Source of the DNA: Streptomyces sp. ISL-94
GTDB lineage: Bacteria; Actinomycetota; Actinomycetes; Streptomycetales; Streptomycetaceae
Assembly (NCBI RefSeq): GCF_018614075.1
Contig: NZ_JAGGOZ010000029.1
Location: forward strand, 1 to 64,000
Reading direction: 5' to 3'
Length of the DNA stretch: 64,000 bases
The notes under the pieces were generated by a model, which was not told the origin of the DNA, made no database searches, and saw nothing but the letters and a program-made list of their open reading frames with translations. A program made the position numbers and the translations under genes. Position 1 is the stretch's first letter; the number at the start of each line of letters is the position of its first letter. Below, piece after piece: positions 50,044-57,994 of the stretch.

Positions 50044-51095
50044 GCCTCTTGAAGTTCGAGAGCGGGCCGGTCGGCCTCGCCGTGCGGCCCCGCGTCGCCG
50101 TCGCGGTCCTCGCGCTGGCCGTCACCGGATGCGCGGCGCTCGTCGTCTCGGTGTCCCTCGGCACGTACGCCATCCCGGTCGGTGACGTGCTCGGCGCCGT
50201 CCTCGGCACCGGCGACGGCGCCGCCGGCCTGATCATCCACCAACTACGGCTGCCCCGCGCCCTCACCGCGCTGCTGGTCGGCGCCGCCTTCGGTCTCGCG
50301 GGAGCCGTCTACCAGGCCGTCACCCGCAACTCCCTGGCCAGCCCCGACCTCATCGGCATCGCGGCCGGCTCCGGAGCCGGCGCGGTCACCGCCATCCTGA
50401 TCGGCGGGGTCACCGCCGCCGGAGCCGGCACCTTCGGCGCCGTGCCGTTCGGCGCCCTCGCCGGCGCCCTGCTCACCTCCGCCGCCATCTACCTGCTCGC
50501 CTACCGCGACGGCACCATCACCGGCTACCGGTTCGTCCTCGTCGGTCTCGCCGCGAACGGCGCCCTGATGGCGCTGACCCGCTGGATGCTGGCCCGCGCC
50601 GACATCGACCAGGCCTCCCGCGCCATGGTCTGGCTCACCGGCAGCCTCAACGGCCGCGGCTACGAGCACGTCCAGTGGTCCGGGCTCGCGCTCGCGGTCC
50701 TGATGCCCCTCACCCTGGCGCTGGCCCGCCCGTACCAGCTGCTCCAGTACGACGACGACACCGCGCGCAGCCTCGGCATCCCGCTGCGGCATTCCCGGAT
50801 CGCGCTGCTGGTCCTCGCCACCTGCCTCACCGCCCTGGCCACTTCGGCCGCCGGGCCGATCGCCTTCGTCGCGCTCGGAGCACCGCAGATCGCCCGCCGC
50901 CTCACCGGCACCGCCGGAATCCCGCTGGTGACCAGCGCGCTCACCGGCGCGGTCCTGCTCATCCTCGCCGACCTCGCCGCCCGCGTGGTACTCGCCCCGA
51001 CCGAACTGCCCGTCGGCGTCCTCACCGGTGCCGTGGGCGCCCCGTACCTGCTGCTGCTCCTCGCCCGGGCCAACCGGGCCGGAAAGGGAGGCTGA
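50040..51095 (+). CDS. FecCD-family siderophore permease, second
   Basis: A 351-residue partner permease. It has HQLRLPRALTALLVGAAFGL, GAVYQAVTRNSLASPDLIGI (residues about 92-111) and GPIAFVALGAPQIARRLTGT near 275, with about ten membrane helices. Translation is coupled to the first permease by a four-base overlap. The ATPase gene begins two bases after its stop codon, so the three form one transcription unit. Confidence 0.92.
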   Translation: MSLLKFESGPVGLAVRPRVAVAVLALAVTGCAALVVSVSLGTYAIPVGDVLGAVLGTGDGAAGLIIHQLRLPRALTALLVGAAFGLAGAVYQAVTRNSLASPDLIGIAAGSGAGAVTAILIGGVTAAGAGTFGAVPFGALAGALLTSAAIYLLAYRDGTITGYRFVLVGLAANGALMALTRWMLARADIDQASRAMVWLTGSLNGRGYEHVQWSGLALAVLMPLTLALARPYQLLQYDDDTARSLGIPLRHSRIALLVLATCLTALATSAAGPIAFVALGAPQIARRLTGTAGIPLVTSALTGAVLLILADLAARVVLAPTELPVGVLTGAVGAPYLLLLLARANRAGKGG

Positions 51096-51096
51096 C

Positions 51097-51933
51097 ATGA
51101 CCGCCCCGCTGACCGTCGCCGCGACCGACACCCGCCCCGCCGCGCTGCACGGTTCCGGCCTCCGACTGGGCTACGGCGACCGGATCGTCGCCGAGGACCT
51201 CGACCTGCCGATTCCGGCGGGCCGGGTCACCGCCCTCGTCGGCCCGAACGCCTGCGGCAAGTCCACCGCCCTGCGCGCGCTGGCCCGGCTGCTCAAGCCG
51301 GCCGACGGCACCATCCTGCTGGACGGCGAGGACATCTCCTCGCTGTCCGCCCGGGACTTCGCCCTGCGCCTCGCCCTGCTGCCGCAGACCCCCAGCGCGC
51401 CGGACGGCATCACCGTACGGGACCTGGTGGCCCGCGGCCGCACCCCGCACCAGCGCTGGTGGCGCCAGTGGTCCTCGGCCGACGAGACAGCCGTGGACGC
51501 GGCCCTCGCGGCCACCGGTTCGACGGAGCTCGCGCACCGCTCCATCGACGAGCTCTCCGGCGGCCAGCGCCAGCGGGTGTGGATCGCGATGGCCCTCGCC
51601 CAGGACACCTCCGTACTGCTGCTGGACGAGCCGACCACCTACCTCGACCTCGCCCACCAGGTCGACGTCCTCGAACTGGTCGCGCAGCTCAACCGCTCCG
51701 AAGGCCGCACCGTCGTGATGGTCCTGCACGAACTCAACCTGGCCTGCCGCTACGCCGACCACCTCATCGCGATGCGCGACGGCCGCGTGGTGGCCGCCGG
51801 GCCGCCCTCGGAGATCGTCACCCCGGAACTCGTCCACGAGGTCTTCGGCCTGCGCGCCGCGGTCATCGAGTGCCCCGTGGCCGGCACCCCGCTGGTCATC
51901 CCCGAAGGAGGCCGCCGCACCGAGATCGTCTGA
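51097..51933 (+). CDS. siderophore ABC transporter ATPase (FecE/FepC type)
   Basis: A 278-residue ATPase powering ferri-siderophore import. Walker A is GPNACGKST (residues about 50-58), with Cys in place of the more usual Gly before GKS. The Q-loop region is LLPQTPSAPDGITVRDLVAR, the signature LSGGQRQRVWIAMALAQDT, Walker B VLLLDEPTTYLDLAHQ and the switch histidine is in MVLHELNLA. The GGGAG motif upstream lies inside the end of the second permease gene. No substrate information beyond family. Confidence 0.93.
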   Translation: MTAPLTVAATDTRPAALHGSGLRLGYGDRIVAEDLDLPIPAGRVTALVGPNACGKSTALRALARLLKPADGTILLDGEDISSLSARDFALRLALLPQTPSAPDGITVRDLVARGRTPHQRWWRQWSSADETAVDAALAATGSTELAHRSIDELSGGQRQRVWIAMALAQDTSVLLLDEPTTYLDLAHQVDVLELVAQLNRSEGRTVVMVLHELNLACRYADHLIAMRDGRVVAAGPPSEIVTPELVHEVFGLRAAVIECPVAGTPLVIPEGGRRTEIV

Positions 51934-51967
51934 GGGGGCGGCGCAGGACCGGTGTGCGGCAAGGCGA

Positions 51968-52609
51968 TCAGCAGCTTCCGGAGGAAGCCGGGGCGCCGAC
52001 GCCGATCCGGAGGGCGGTCGCGGCGGGGGCGGCGCAGCAGCCGCCGTTGTCCTCGGCGGCCTCGGGCTGGTCGAAGAGGCCCGCGCCGCCGCAGACTCCG
52101 GTCTCGGGCAGGGTGAGTTCGACGCGCTCGGCGGCCTCACGGTCACCCGCGAGAGCGGCGGCGATGGACCGGACCTGCTCGTAGCCGGTCATGGCGAGGA
52201 AGGTCGGAGCGCGGCCGTAGGACTTCATGCCGACCAGGTGGACGCCGGTCTCCGGGTGGGACAGCTCCTTCACCCCGTGCGGGTAGACCGTGCCGCAGGA
52301 GTGCTGGTTCGGGTCGATCAGCGGGGCCAGGCCGGCCGGGGCCTGGAGGCGCTCGTCGAGACCGAGGCGCAGCTCGGAGAGGAAGGACAGGTCCGGGCGG
52401 AATCCCGTCAGACCGATGACCTCGTCGACCGGGTCGAGCCGGCGGCCGTCCTCCCCGACGAGGACCAGGCGGCCGTCGGCATCCTCCTCGACTCCCCGGG
52501 TGCGGAAGCCGGTGACCGCGTCCGCGTGGCCGCCCTCGACGGCGGCCTTGGCGGCAAGGCCGAGCGCACCGCGGGCCGGGAGCTCATCGGCCGCGCCGCC
52601 ACCGAAGGT
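51968..52609 (-). pseudogene. C-terminal fragment of an arsenic-type FAD/NAD(P) flavoprotein
   Basis: About 210 codons of a flavin-dependent oxidoreductase. GFRTRGVEEDADGRLVLVGE precedes VDEVIGLTGFRPDLSFLSEL, the second nucleotide-binding half. It continues GVKELSHPETGVHLVGMKSY and ends with Cys-rich GGCCAAPAA and GSC. This C-terminus is typical of flavoproteins encoded in Streptomyces ars operons. The N-terminal half with the FAD GxGxxG motif is missing: the frame meets an ArsR fragment on the opposite strand at about 52609. Confidence 0.6.
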
Positions 52610-52807
52610 GGCGGGGAAGCCTGCGTGTGCGACATCTCGGACGTCGGCGTCTCGCAGCCGACCGTCTCCCACCACCTGAAGAAGCTCAAGGACGCCGGCC
52701 TGCTGTCCTCCGAACGGCGCGGCACCTGGGTGTACTACCGGGTCGAGCCCGCCGTCCTGGCGGCGATGGGTGCACTGCTGACCACCGCCGGCACGAAGGC
52801 GCCCTGA
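52605..52807 (+). pseudogene. C-terminal fragment of an ArsR/SmtB regulator
   Basis: The reading frame gives GGEACVCDISDVGVSQPTVS, HHLKKLKDAGLLSSERRGTW and VYYRVEPAVLAAMGALL before TGA. This is the winged-helix DNA-binding half of an ArsR repressor, including the CVC metal-binding motif of the arsenic-sensing type. The first 40 residues are missing and no start codon with a Shine-Dalgarno motif is in reach. It abuts the flavoprotein fragment tail to head, so one deletion probably removed the 5' ends of both genes. Confidence 0.7.
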
Positions 52808-52954
52808 CACGTGTGCGCCCGACGGCCGACCGTGAGTCGGGGCCGTGGCCGCCGAGCGTGGGCTGCTGCCGCACACCCCTGCCGGATCGGGCAGCGCGCA
52901 CGCTGGGCGAGATCGGCGGCGATCCGGGCGCCGGAGCTGCCGCCTCCTGGACGA

Positions 52955-53567
52955 TCACGCGTCGGCCCGTGGACGCGTGGGGGCTGCGGTGGTTGACGGT
53001 GTGGAGCTGCGTGCCGGTGGCAGCATGAAGACGACCGCGACGAGGGCCGGGCCCACGACCGCGCCCAGCAGCTGCACCGCCACGAACGCCGGGACCGAGG
53101 CCGGGGCGATGCCCGCGAAGGTGTCGGTGAACGCCCGGCCGATGGTCACGGCGGGGTTCGCGAAGGACGTGGACGAGGTGAACCAGTACGCCGCGCCGAT
53201 GTACGAGGCGACCGCGACCGGCGCGAACCGGAGCCGGTCGGTGCGGGCCAGGCCGAAGATCAGCAGGATCAGCCCGGCCGTCGCGACGACTTCGCCGAGC
53301 AGCATGGCCGGCGGAGCGGTCGTGCGTGGACCACTTCACCAGCGGCTCCCCGGACATCGCGTCGGCCGGCACGGGGCCCGCGATCGCGCCGACGATCGGC
53401 GACGGCACGTAGACGGCCGGCTCGCGGGCGGTGACGCCCGGCCCGCCGCGTCGGGCCGTCCACCACTCGGCGAGTGTGACCGCCGGGTTGAAGTGGGCGC
53501 CGGAGACCGGGTCCAGCAGGGCGATGAGGACGCCGAGGCCGAACACCGTGGCGGTGGAGTTGGCGGC
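52955..53567 (-). pseudogene. aquaporin/GlpF-type channel, N-terminally truncated and frameshifted
   Basis: A MIP-family channel in two frames. The first has VFGLGVLIALLDPVSGAHFN with the first NPA motif (HFNPAVTLAEWW) and runs to KWSTHDRSAGH. The second starts at about 53305 with LLGEVVATAGLILLIFGLAR and carries the second NPA motif (SFANPAVTIGRAF). One indel near 53305 separates them. The N-terminal helix is missing and is replaced by an ArsR fragment. In actinobacterial ars operons such channels serve arsenite efflux (AqpS type), which fits the neighbours. Confidence 0.7.
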
Positions 53568-53715
53568 TCGGTGTCCACGACCCCGGCTTCGCGCAGCACC
53601 TTGAGGTGGTGGGAAAGGTTGGTCTGCTTCGCGCCGGTCTCCTCGACCAGGTGCGTGGTGCAGAGCGTCTCCCGGGCGAGCAGGGTCACGATGTTGAGCC
53701 TGAGGGGGTCGGCCG
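53568..53715 (-). pseudogene. central fragment of a second ArsR regulator
   Basis: About 49 codons reading ADPLRLNIVTLLARETLCTT, HLVEETGAKQTNLSHHLKVL and REAGVVDTE, the helix-turn-helix core of an ArsR protein. Its C-terminus is replaced by the truncated aquaporin in another frame. Its N-terminus is cut just before the stop codon of the glycosyltransferase gene upstream. Both ends therefore show deletion junctions. Confidence 0.65.
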
Positions 53716-53732
53716 GACTCCGCCTGCCGCGT

Positions 53733-54584
53733 TCAGTCGAGGCGGCGGGCCGCGGCCTCGAGCGCCGGGGGCAGCGGCCGCCGGCAGCGCAGCGCCGCGG
53801 GGAGCCTCGCGAGCAGTTCCCGCAGCTCCCGGCGGGCCTGCGGATCGCGACCGGCCGCGGCGGCCAGGACGAGGCTGTGCCGCAGGGCAACGGCCGGCGG
53901 GCGGCGCATCCAGGCGGTCAGCGCGGCGTTGCGGAGCTGGACGGCAGGCCGTCCGGCCCGTACGCCCGTGGGACGGTGCACCGCCACCACGTCGGGAGAG
54001 TGGCACACCCCCCACCCGGACGCGGCCATGTCGTAGGCGAGGAGCGTCTCCTCCCCGCCGAAGAACAGCACCGGGTGGTAGCCGCCGGCGTCCAAGTAAG
54101 CCTGGCGCCGGACGACGGCGGCGCAGGCCAGGAACCCGAGGACCTGCGGCCCGGGGAGATCGGCGGTCCGCCCGAGCGGAGAGCCCGCCAGCATGGCGTT
54201 CAGCGGATCCGGTACGCCGCCAGGCCCCACGGCGATGCGCGCCGCGAGCAGCCCGAGCCGGGGATGGGAGTCCAGCAGCCGCTCGGCCGTGCCCAGCGCG
54301 CCGGGCTCCCACCAGGAGTCGTCGTCGCTGAAGGCCACGTACGGCGTCCGCGCGCGGCGCACGCCGAGATTGCGCCCCACCGCCCCGAGGTTCCGGCCCG
54401 TACGCAGTACGGTCACCTGGGGATGCAGACGGGTGATCGCCTCGGCGGTCCCGTCGTCCGACGCATTGTCCGTGACGATCACCGGTGGGCGCTCGGGAAG
54501 CCGGGCCAAGCGGTCCAGCGTGCAGAGCACCTGTTCCCGGCGGTTGCGTGTGATCACGACGACCGTCGTACGGGGATCGGTCAC
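53733..54584 (-). CDS. family 2 glycosyltransferase
   Basis: A 283-residue GT-A fold glycosyltransferase. The nucleotide-sugar domain begins TTVVVITRNRREQVLCTLDR with PPVIVTDNASDDGTAEAITR and the DxD-like motif in VAFSDDDSWWEPGAL (residues about 88-100). ACAAVVRRQAYLDAGGYHPV and FFGGEETLLAYDMAASGW contain the acceptor-side ED-type catalytic acid. Soluble, without membrane helices. A GGAGG motif precedes the GTG. Product unknown; no sugar-biosynthesis genes are adjacent. Confidence 0.87.
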   Translation of the reverse strand: MTDPRTTVVVITRNRREQVLCTLDRLARLPERPPVIVTDNASDDGTAEAITRLHPQVTVLRTGRNLGAVGRNLGVRRARTPYVAFSDDDSWWEPGALGTAERLLDSHPRLGLLAARIAVGPGGVPDPLNAMLAGSPLGRTADLPGPQVLGFLACAAVVRRQAYLDAGGYHPVLFFGGEETLLAYDMAASGWGVCHSPDVVAVHRPTGVRAGRPAVQLRNAALTAWMRRPPAVALRHSLVLAAAAGRDPQARRELRELLARLPAALRCRRPLPPALEAAARRLD

Positions 54585-54669
54585 GGTCGGGCTGCCTCCA
54601 CGTCGTCGGACAGGCGGTACGGCGGGGGCAGCGGTGCGTGCGCCCCGCCGCCCCCGCCGCGTCCTCGTG

Positions 54670-54864
54670 CTACCGCCGGCCGAAGACGGACTTCTGGACG
54701 TCGTCCGGACCGTTGAACCGGTCCTTGGACGAGGAGGCGAGTTCCTGGGTGATCTCCTCCCCGGCACCGTTCCTCTTCGCCAGCTGCACGAGGTCATCGC
54801 GCTTCGCGGGGTATTCCGCCCCCTTGAGGGCCTTCTGCACTTCGATGGGATTGACGTCTGCCAT
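54670..54864 (-). CDS. DUF2795 small protein
   Basis: A 64-residue DUF2795 protein. The family domain is seen as NPIEVQKALKGAEYPAKRDD, LVQLAKRNGAGEEITQELAS and ends with KDRFNGPDDVQKSVFGRR, a small helical fold of unknown function common in actinobacteria. GAGAGG precedes the ATG. It stands alone, with about 325 bases upstream before the next (divergent) gene. Confidence 0.88.
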   Translation of the reverse strand: MADVNPIEVQKALKGAEYPAKRDDLVQLAKRNGAGEEITQELASSSKDRFNGPDDVQKSVFGRR

Positions 54865-54996
54865 GTGCTTGTACCTCTCGGTTGAGCCGTGCCGAACGGT
54901 GTTCCGTACCGCAGGCGACTTCGCGGGCCAGGGGCCTCGGAGTGCAGGGGTACCCCGCCGCGTTGTGGGCCTCTCGGTTTCCGGCCCGGCTTCCCC

Positions 54997-55034
54997 CTGA
55001 TGTACGGCAGACGGGCTGATGTACGGCAGACGGG
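54997..55034. repeat. perfect 19-bp tandem duplication
   Basis: Two adjacent identical copies of ctgatgtacggcagacggg occur in the intergenic region between the DUF2795 and CBM48-like genes. Nothing else in 54865-55190 is recognised apart from these repeats. Confidence 0.9.
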
Positions 55035-55190
55035 CCCATCGGCCGTCAGGCCTGGTCTGGACGTGCTCGCTGGTCCGTTTGGGCGTATCGCTCGCGTTTC
55101 GCACGGGTCGCTGCCGTGGCGCCGACGTGCGGACCGCCGCCCCCGGCGCGAGGATGGGCGCGACCCCGTACACGCCGACAGGAGGCCCCC

Positions 55191-55466
55191 GTGCTGGAAC
55201 GCAAGCGGCGCAAGGACGGCACCGAGATCACCTTCGTGATCCCCGCCGACACCCCGCCCGGCCCGGTCAGCGTCGTCGGCGACTTCAACGACTGGCGGCC
55301 CGGCGCCCACGAACTGCGGGCCCGCAAGGACGGCACGCGCGCGGTCACCGTGGCCCTTCCCGGGGAGAGCACGCACGCCTTCCGCTACCTGGCGGCCGGT
55401 GACTACTGGTTCAACGACGAGAGCGCCGACGGCCAGGAAGGCGCCAACAGCCGCCTCCACACCTGA
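55191..55466 (+). CDS. isoamylase N-terminal/CBM48-like protein, copy 2
   Basis: A 91-residue stand-alone CBM48-like domain, 79 of 91 residues identical to the protein at 34463-34738. It has TEITFVIPADTPPGPVSVVG, DFNDWRPGAHEL and DYWFNDESADGQEGANSRLH. AGGAGG lies upstream of the GTG. The similarity of the two copies continues into the first 30 or so bases after the stop codon. Here the VOC paralogue follows 44 bases downstream in the same direction. Confidence 0.85.
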   Translation: MLERKRRKDGTEITFVIPADTPPGPVSVVGDFNDWRPGAHELRARKDGTRAVTVALPGESTHAFRYLAAGDYWFNDESADGQEGANSRLHT

Positions 55467-55510
55467 CCCAGACCCCACCGCCGTACTGCGCGGACCACGG
55501 ACAGCGGAGC

Positions 55511-56311
55511 GTGAGCGTGGAGATCTCGACCAGGGAGGTCTTCGGTGCGCCCTGTTGGGTCAACCTGACGGCCCGCGACCTGCAGGCGGCTCAGCAGTTC
55601 TACGGAGCGGTGCTGGGCTGGCAATTCCGGCCCGGCCGCCTCGGGGAGTCGTCCACCATCGCCGAGCTGGACGGTGTGCCGGTGGCGGGCATCGGGGAGC
55701 CGGCCGGGGATCTGGCGATGGCCGCGTGGACGGTGCATTTCGCCGTCGCTGACGCCAACGTGGCCGTGGGCCGGATCCGTGAGCGCAGCGGCACGGTCGC
55801 CGTCGGTCCGGTCTCCTTCGCTTCCGGCGGCCGCGGGGCGCTCGCGGCCGACCGGGAGGGTGCCTCCTTCGGGATTTGGGAGGGTCCTGTCCGCTCTGAC
55901 TGGCGGGTGGGCGCGGGCCATGCGCCGGCCTGGCTGGAGCTGCGTACGAGGGACGCCTTCGAGGCCGCGATCTTCTACGGCGGAGTGCTCGAATGGGCCA
56001 CCGGCCGCGAGGGGGGCTGCGAGGTCTCATACGAGGAGGACCAGGTCGTCCTGCGGCAGTCCGGAGAGCCCGTGGCCCGTTTGAACAGCGGTCCCGTCGA
56101 TGCCGCAGCCTCCGCGCCCCAGGCCCGGCCACGCTGGCACGTCCACTTCCGCGTGCCCGACCTCGACGCGGCGACCGACGCGTCCACCGCGTTCGGCGGC
56201 CGCACCCTTTCGCCTGTCGAGTCGAACGCCACCGAGCGGTGGGTCACCCTGCAAGACGCCGAGGGAGCCCTGTTCACACTCAATGCGGCTCATCCGCCGA
56301 CCCCTCGCTGA
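55511..56311 (+). CDS. VOC (glyoxalase/bleomycin-resistance fold) protein, copy 2
   Basis: A 266-residue two-domain VOC protein closely similar to the one at 26427-27218. Shared segments include GTVAVGPVSFASGGRGALAA (copy 1: GTIAVGPVSFTSGGRGALVA) and WLELRTRDAFEAAIFYGGVL. It probably shares a transcript with the CBM48-like gene upstream. The paired presence of both families in two copies argues for duplication of a cassette that has since been separated at the first locus. Ligand unknown. The start GTG follows a GGAG motif. Confidence 0.85.
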   Translation: MSVEISTREVFGAPCWVNLTARDLQAAQQFYGAVLGWQFRPGRLGESSTIAELDGVPVAGIGEPAGDLAMAAWTVHFAVADANVAVGRIRERSGTVAVGPVSFASGGRGALAADREGASFGIWEGPVRSDWRVGAGHAPAWLELRTRDAFEAAIFYGGVLEWATGREGGCEVSYEEDQVVLRQSGEPVARLNSGPVDAAASAPQARPRWHVHFRVPDLDAATDASTAFGGRTLSPVESNATERWVTLQDAEGALFTLNAAHPPTPR

Positions 56312-56496
56312 TCCGTCCCCGGCCCCTCCGGGCGGCGGCCCGCGGCGCCGCGCCCGGACGGACGCAACCGTCCCGTACGCGGGGTCGGGCAGGGGGCAGT
56401 CCCGCCCTGGATTTGATCGGTGGAAGGCGGGCACGCGCGAGGTGAATGCGCGGTTGTTGCCGGCGACGGACGAGCGGGTACGCAGGAGGTGCACCG

Positions 56497-56745
56497 ATGG
56501 GCGGCGCGGACGATGACAGGCCGGAGGTACGGCGGCCTCGGATGCAGCATGAAGGCGGCACGGCGGACGAGCACGGGCGCAAGCCCGGGATCCCCTCCCG
56601 TACGGGTACCGGGGCACAGCCGCCGGCGGACGCGGAGCGGGTTGACCGGGCCAACGAGCGCCGGATCAGGAATGCACACGTACTCGGGCGGGACGTGACC
56701 GACCGGTTCGTCAGCGCCGACGAGGAGGACGACCTGCCGCAGTAG
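56497..56745 (+). CDS. small hydrophilic protein
   Basis: An 82-residue charged protein ([20 protein letters not shown], then [20 protein letters not shown], ending [10 protein letters not shown]) without hydrophobic segments. An AGGAGG motif at good spacing supports the ATG, whereas an in-frame start 17 codons earlier has none. No family recognised; similar to other small hydrophilic proteins in this window. Confidence 0.6.
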   Translation: MGGADDDRPEVRRPRMQHEGGTADEHGRKPGIPSRTGTGAQPPADAERVDRANERRIRNAHVLGRDVTDRFVSADEEDDLPQ

Positions 56746-56756
56746 TCGAGCCCCGG

Positions 56757-56921
56757 TATGCGCTCGCCGGGCGGCACGGCGCGCTGTACGACGGCACGAA
56801 GGGGCTCGGCATCGCCTCCGGCGGCAACAGCAACGGCAACGGCAACGGCAGCGCCGGGGGAACGACGTTCTACCAGCCCGTGCCCGAGGCGCTCGCCACG
56901 TACAAGGTCTCGCTGTACTGA
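56757..56921 (+). pseudogene. C-terminal remnant of a secreted S1 serine protease
   Basis: Fifty-four codons before a TGA give [20 protein letters not shown], a short Asn/Gly run, and [20 protein letters not shown]. This matches the last strands and terminal helix of streptogrisin/alpha-lytic-type (S1) proteases, which end TFFQPVTEALS-like. The catalytic triad region and start are absent. The fragment starts directly after the stop of the small hydrophilic gene. Confidence 0.6.
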
Positions 56922-56936
56922 CCTACCCGCCCAGGT

Positions 56937-56964
56937 GCCGGCCGGGGCTGCTCCCCCGGCCGGC
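56937..56964. terminator. hairpin after the DUF3618 operon
   Basis: A perfect 11-bp inverted repeat (gccggccgggg and its complement) with a six-base loop lies between the protease remnant and the 3' end of the minus-strand DUF3618 gene. Confidence 0.65.
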
Positions 56965-56976
56965 CGCGTGGCCCGT

Positions 56977-57471
56977 TCACTTGCACTCCCGGCTCCGGCG
57001 CACCAGCAGGAAGACGACCAGGACGGCGCCGGCCGCGAGCAGCCGGGTCCGGTTGGCCCGCGCCGCGGCGGCGGCCTGCCCGGCCCGTTCCCGCACCGAG
57101 TCGGGCGTCTTCTCGTACGCCAGGTGTCCGGCATGGGCCGTGGCCGCGCGAATCTGCCCGCCGGCGTGGGCCGCCTTCTCCACGACCGGTTCGGGGGTCT
57201 TGTCCCGCACCAGCTGTGCGGCGTGTTCGACCTTCTCCCGGATCTCCCCGGTGACCAGGGCGGCCTTCCCCGCGGCGTGCTCCTTGACGGCTGCTGCCTT
57301 CCCCGCAGCCTGCTCCTTGACGGTGGCCGCCTTCTCCCTCGCCTGGGCCTTGACGTCGGCCTTGGCCGCCAGTGCCTCGACGGTCTGGCCGAGCTCATCG
57401 CGGGTGTGCTCGACCTGCCGGCGCAGTTCCTCGGCGGTGGGGGTGGATTCGTTGTGCGGCTCGCTGTTCAT
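56977..57471 (-). CDS. DUF3618 membrane-anchored helical protein
   Basis: A 164-residue protein: the DUF3618 motif TAEELRRQVEHTRDELGQTV at the N-terminus, then a long Ala/Lys/Glu helix with 7- to 11-residue repeats (KEQAAGKAAAV, KEHAAGKAALV), and a C-terminal membrane helix (RLLAAGAVLVVFLLVRR). This predicts a tail-anchored coiled or amphipathic helix in the cytoplasm. Its start overlaps the stop of the holin-like gene (ATGA). Family function unknown, envelope-associated by context. Confidence 0.85.
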   Translation of the reverse strand: MNSEPHNESTPTAEELRRQVEHTRDELGQTVEALAAKADVKAQAREKAATVKEQAAGKAAAVKEHAAGKAALVTGEIREKVEHAAQLVRDKTPEPVVEKAAHAGGQIRAATAHAGHLAYEKTPDSVRERAGQAAAAARANRTRLLAAGAVLVVFLLVRRSRECK

Positions 57472-57881
57472 CGGTGTGCCTTCTCCTTGATCTCGGCCAC
57501 ATCGGCCTTGACGCTCTCGATGGTCTGCTCGGGCGCCGGCGCACCGGCCTTCGCGATCTGCTTCTTCCCGGCCAGCGCGACCACGGCGGCGGTGACGGCC
57601 AGCACCGCGGCGACGATCAGAGCCGAAGCCCACACCGGGAGCACCAGGGCCAGTGCGGCGATACCCGCCGCCACCAGGGCCTGAGCTGCCAGAATGCCGA
57701 GAAGACCAGCTCCGCCGAACAGGCCGCCGCCGGTCCCGAACCGCTTCCCCTTCTGGGTCATCTCCGCCCGCGCGAGCTGCATCTCCTCGCGAACCAGCTC
57801 CGAGATCTGCTGTGACGCCCGCGAAAGCAGCACGCCCACCGAGTCATCGGCGGCACTGGTCCGCTGCTCAGTCGTACTCAC
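57468..57881 (-). CDS. phage-holin-like envelope protein (DUF1469)
   Basis: A 137-residue member of the putative actinobacterial holin-X (DUF1469) family. It has an N-terminal amphipathic helix (SVGVLLSRASQQISELVREE) and two membrane helices (GLLGILAAQALVAAGIAALA and ALIVAAVLAVTAAVVALAG), with a charged tail. Despite the name, chromosomal members sit in stress or envelope operons. Here it is coupled to a DUF3618 gene, a recurrent pairing in streptomycetes. A sigma-B-like gggt-N15-gggtag motif lies about 70 bases upstream. Confidence 0.87.
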   Translation of the reverse strand: MSTTEQRTSAADDSVGVLLSRASQQISELVREEMQLARAEMTQKGKRFGTGGGLFGGAGLLGILAAQALVAAGIAALALVLPVWASALIVAAVLAVTAAVVALAGKKQIAKAGAPAPEQTIESVKADVAEIKEKAHR

Positions 57882-57951
57882 GATTCGTCCACCTCCGCCT
57901 TGGCTTGATCAGGAACGATGCACCTCGTGTGGTTGTCCCGCCACACCGCGA

Positions 57952-57976
57952 CTACCCCGCAACCGGCGGGTCACCC
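57952..57976 (-). promoter_or_regulatory. sigma-B-class promoter-like motif before the holin/DUF3618 operon
   Basis: On the minus strand gggt-N15-gggtag lies about 70 bases upstream of the holin-like start codon, the fourth example of this arrangement in the window. Confidence 0.45.
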
Positions 57977-57994
57977 GCCGGCAACGGCCGGCGT

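Noticed and set aside
57468..57881. Prophage assignment because of the holin-like gene.
   Set aside because: No other phage gene, integrase or attachment site is nearby, and DUF1469 with DUF3618 is a common chromosomal pair in actinobacteria.
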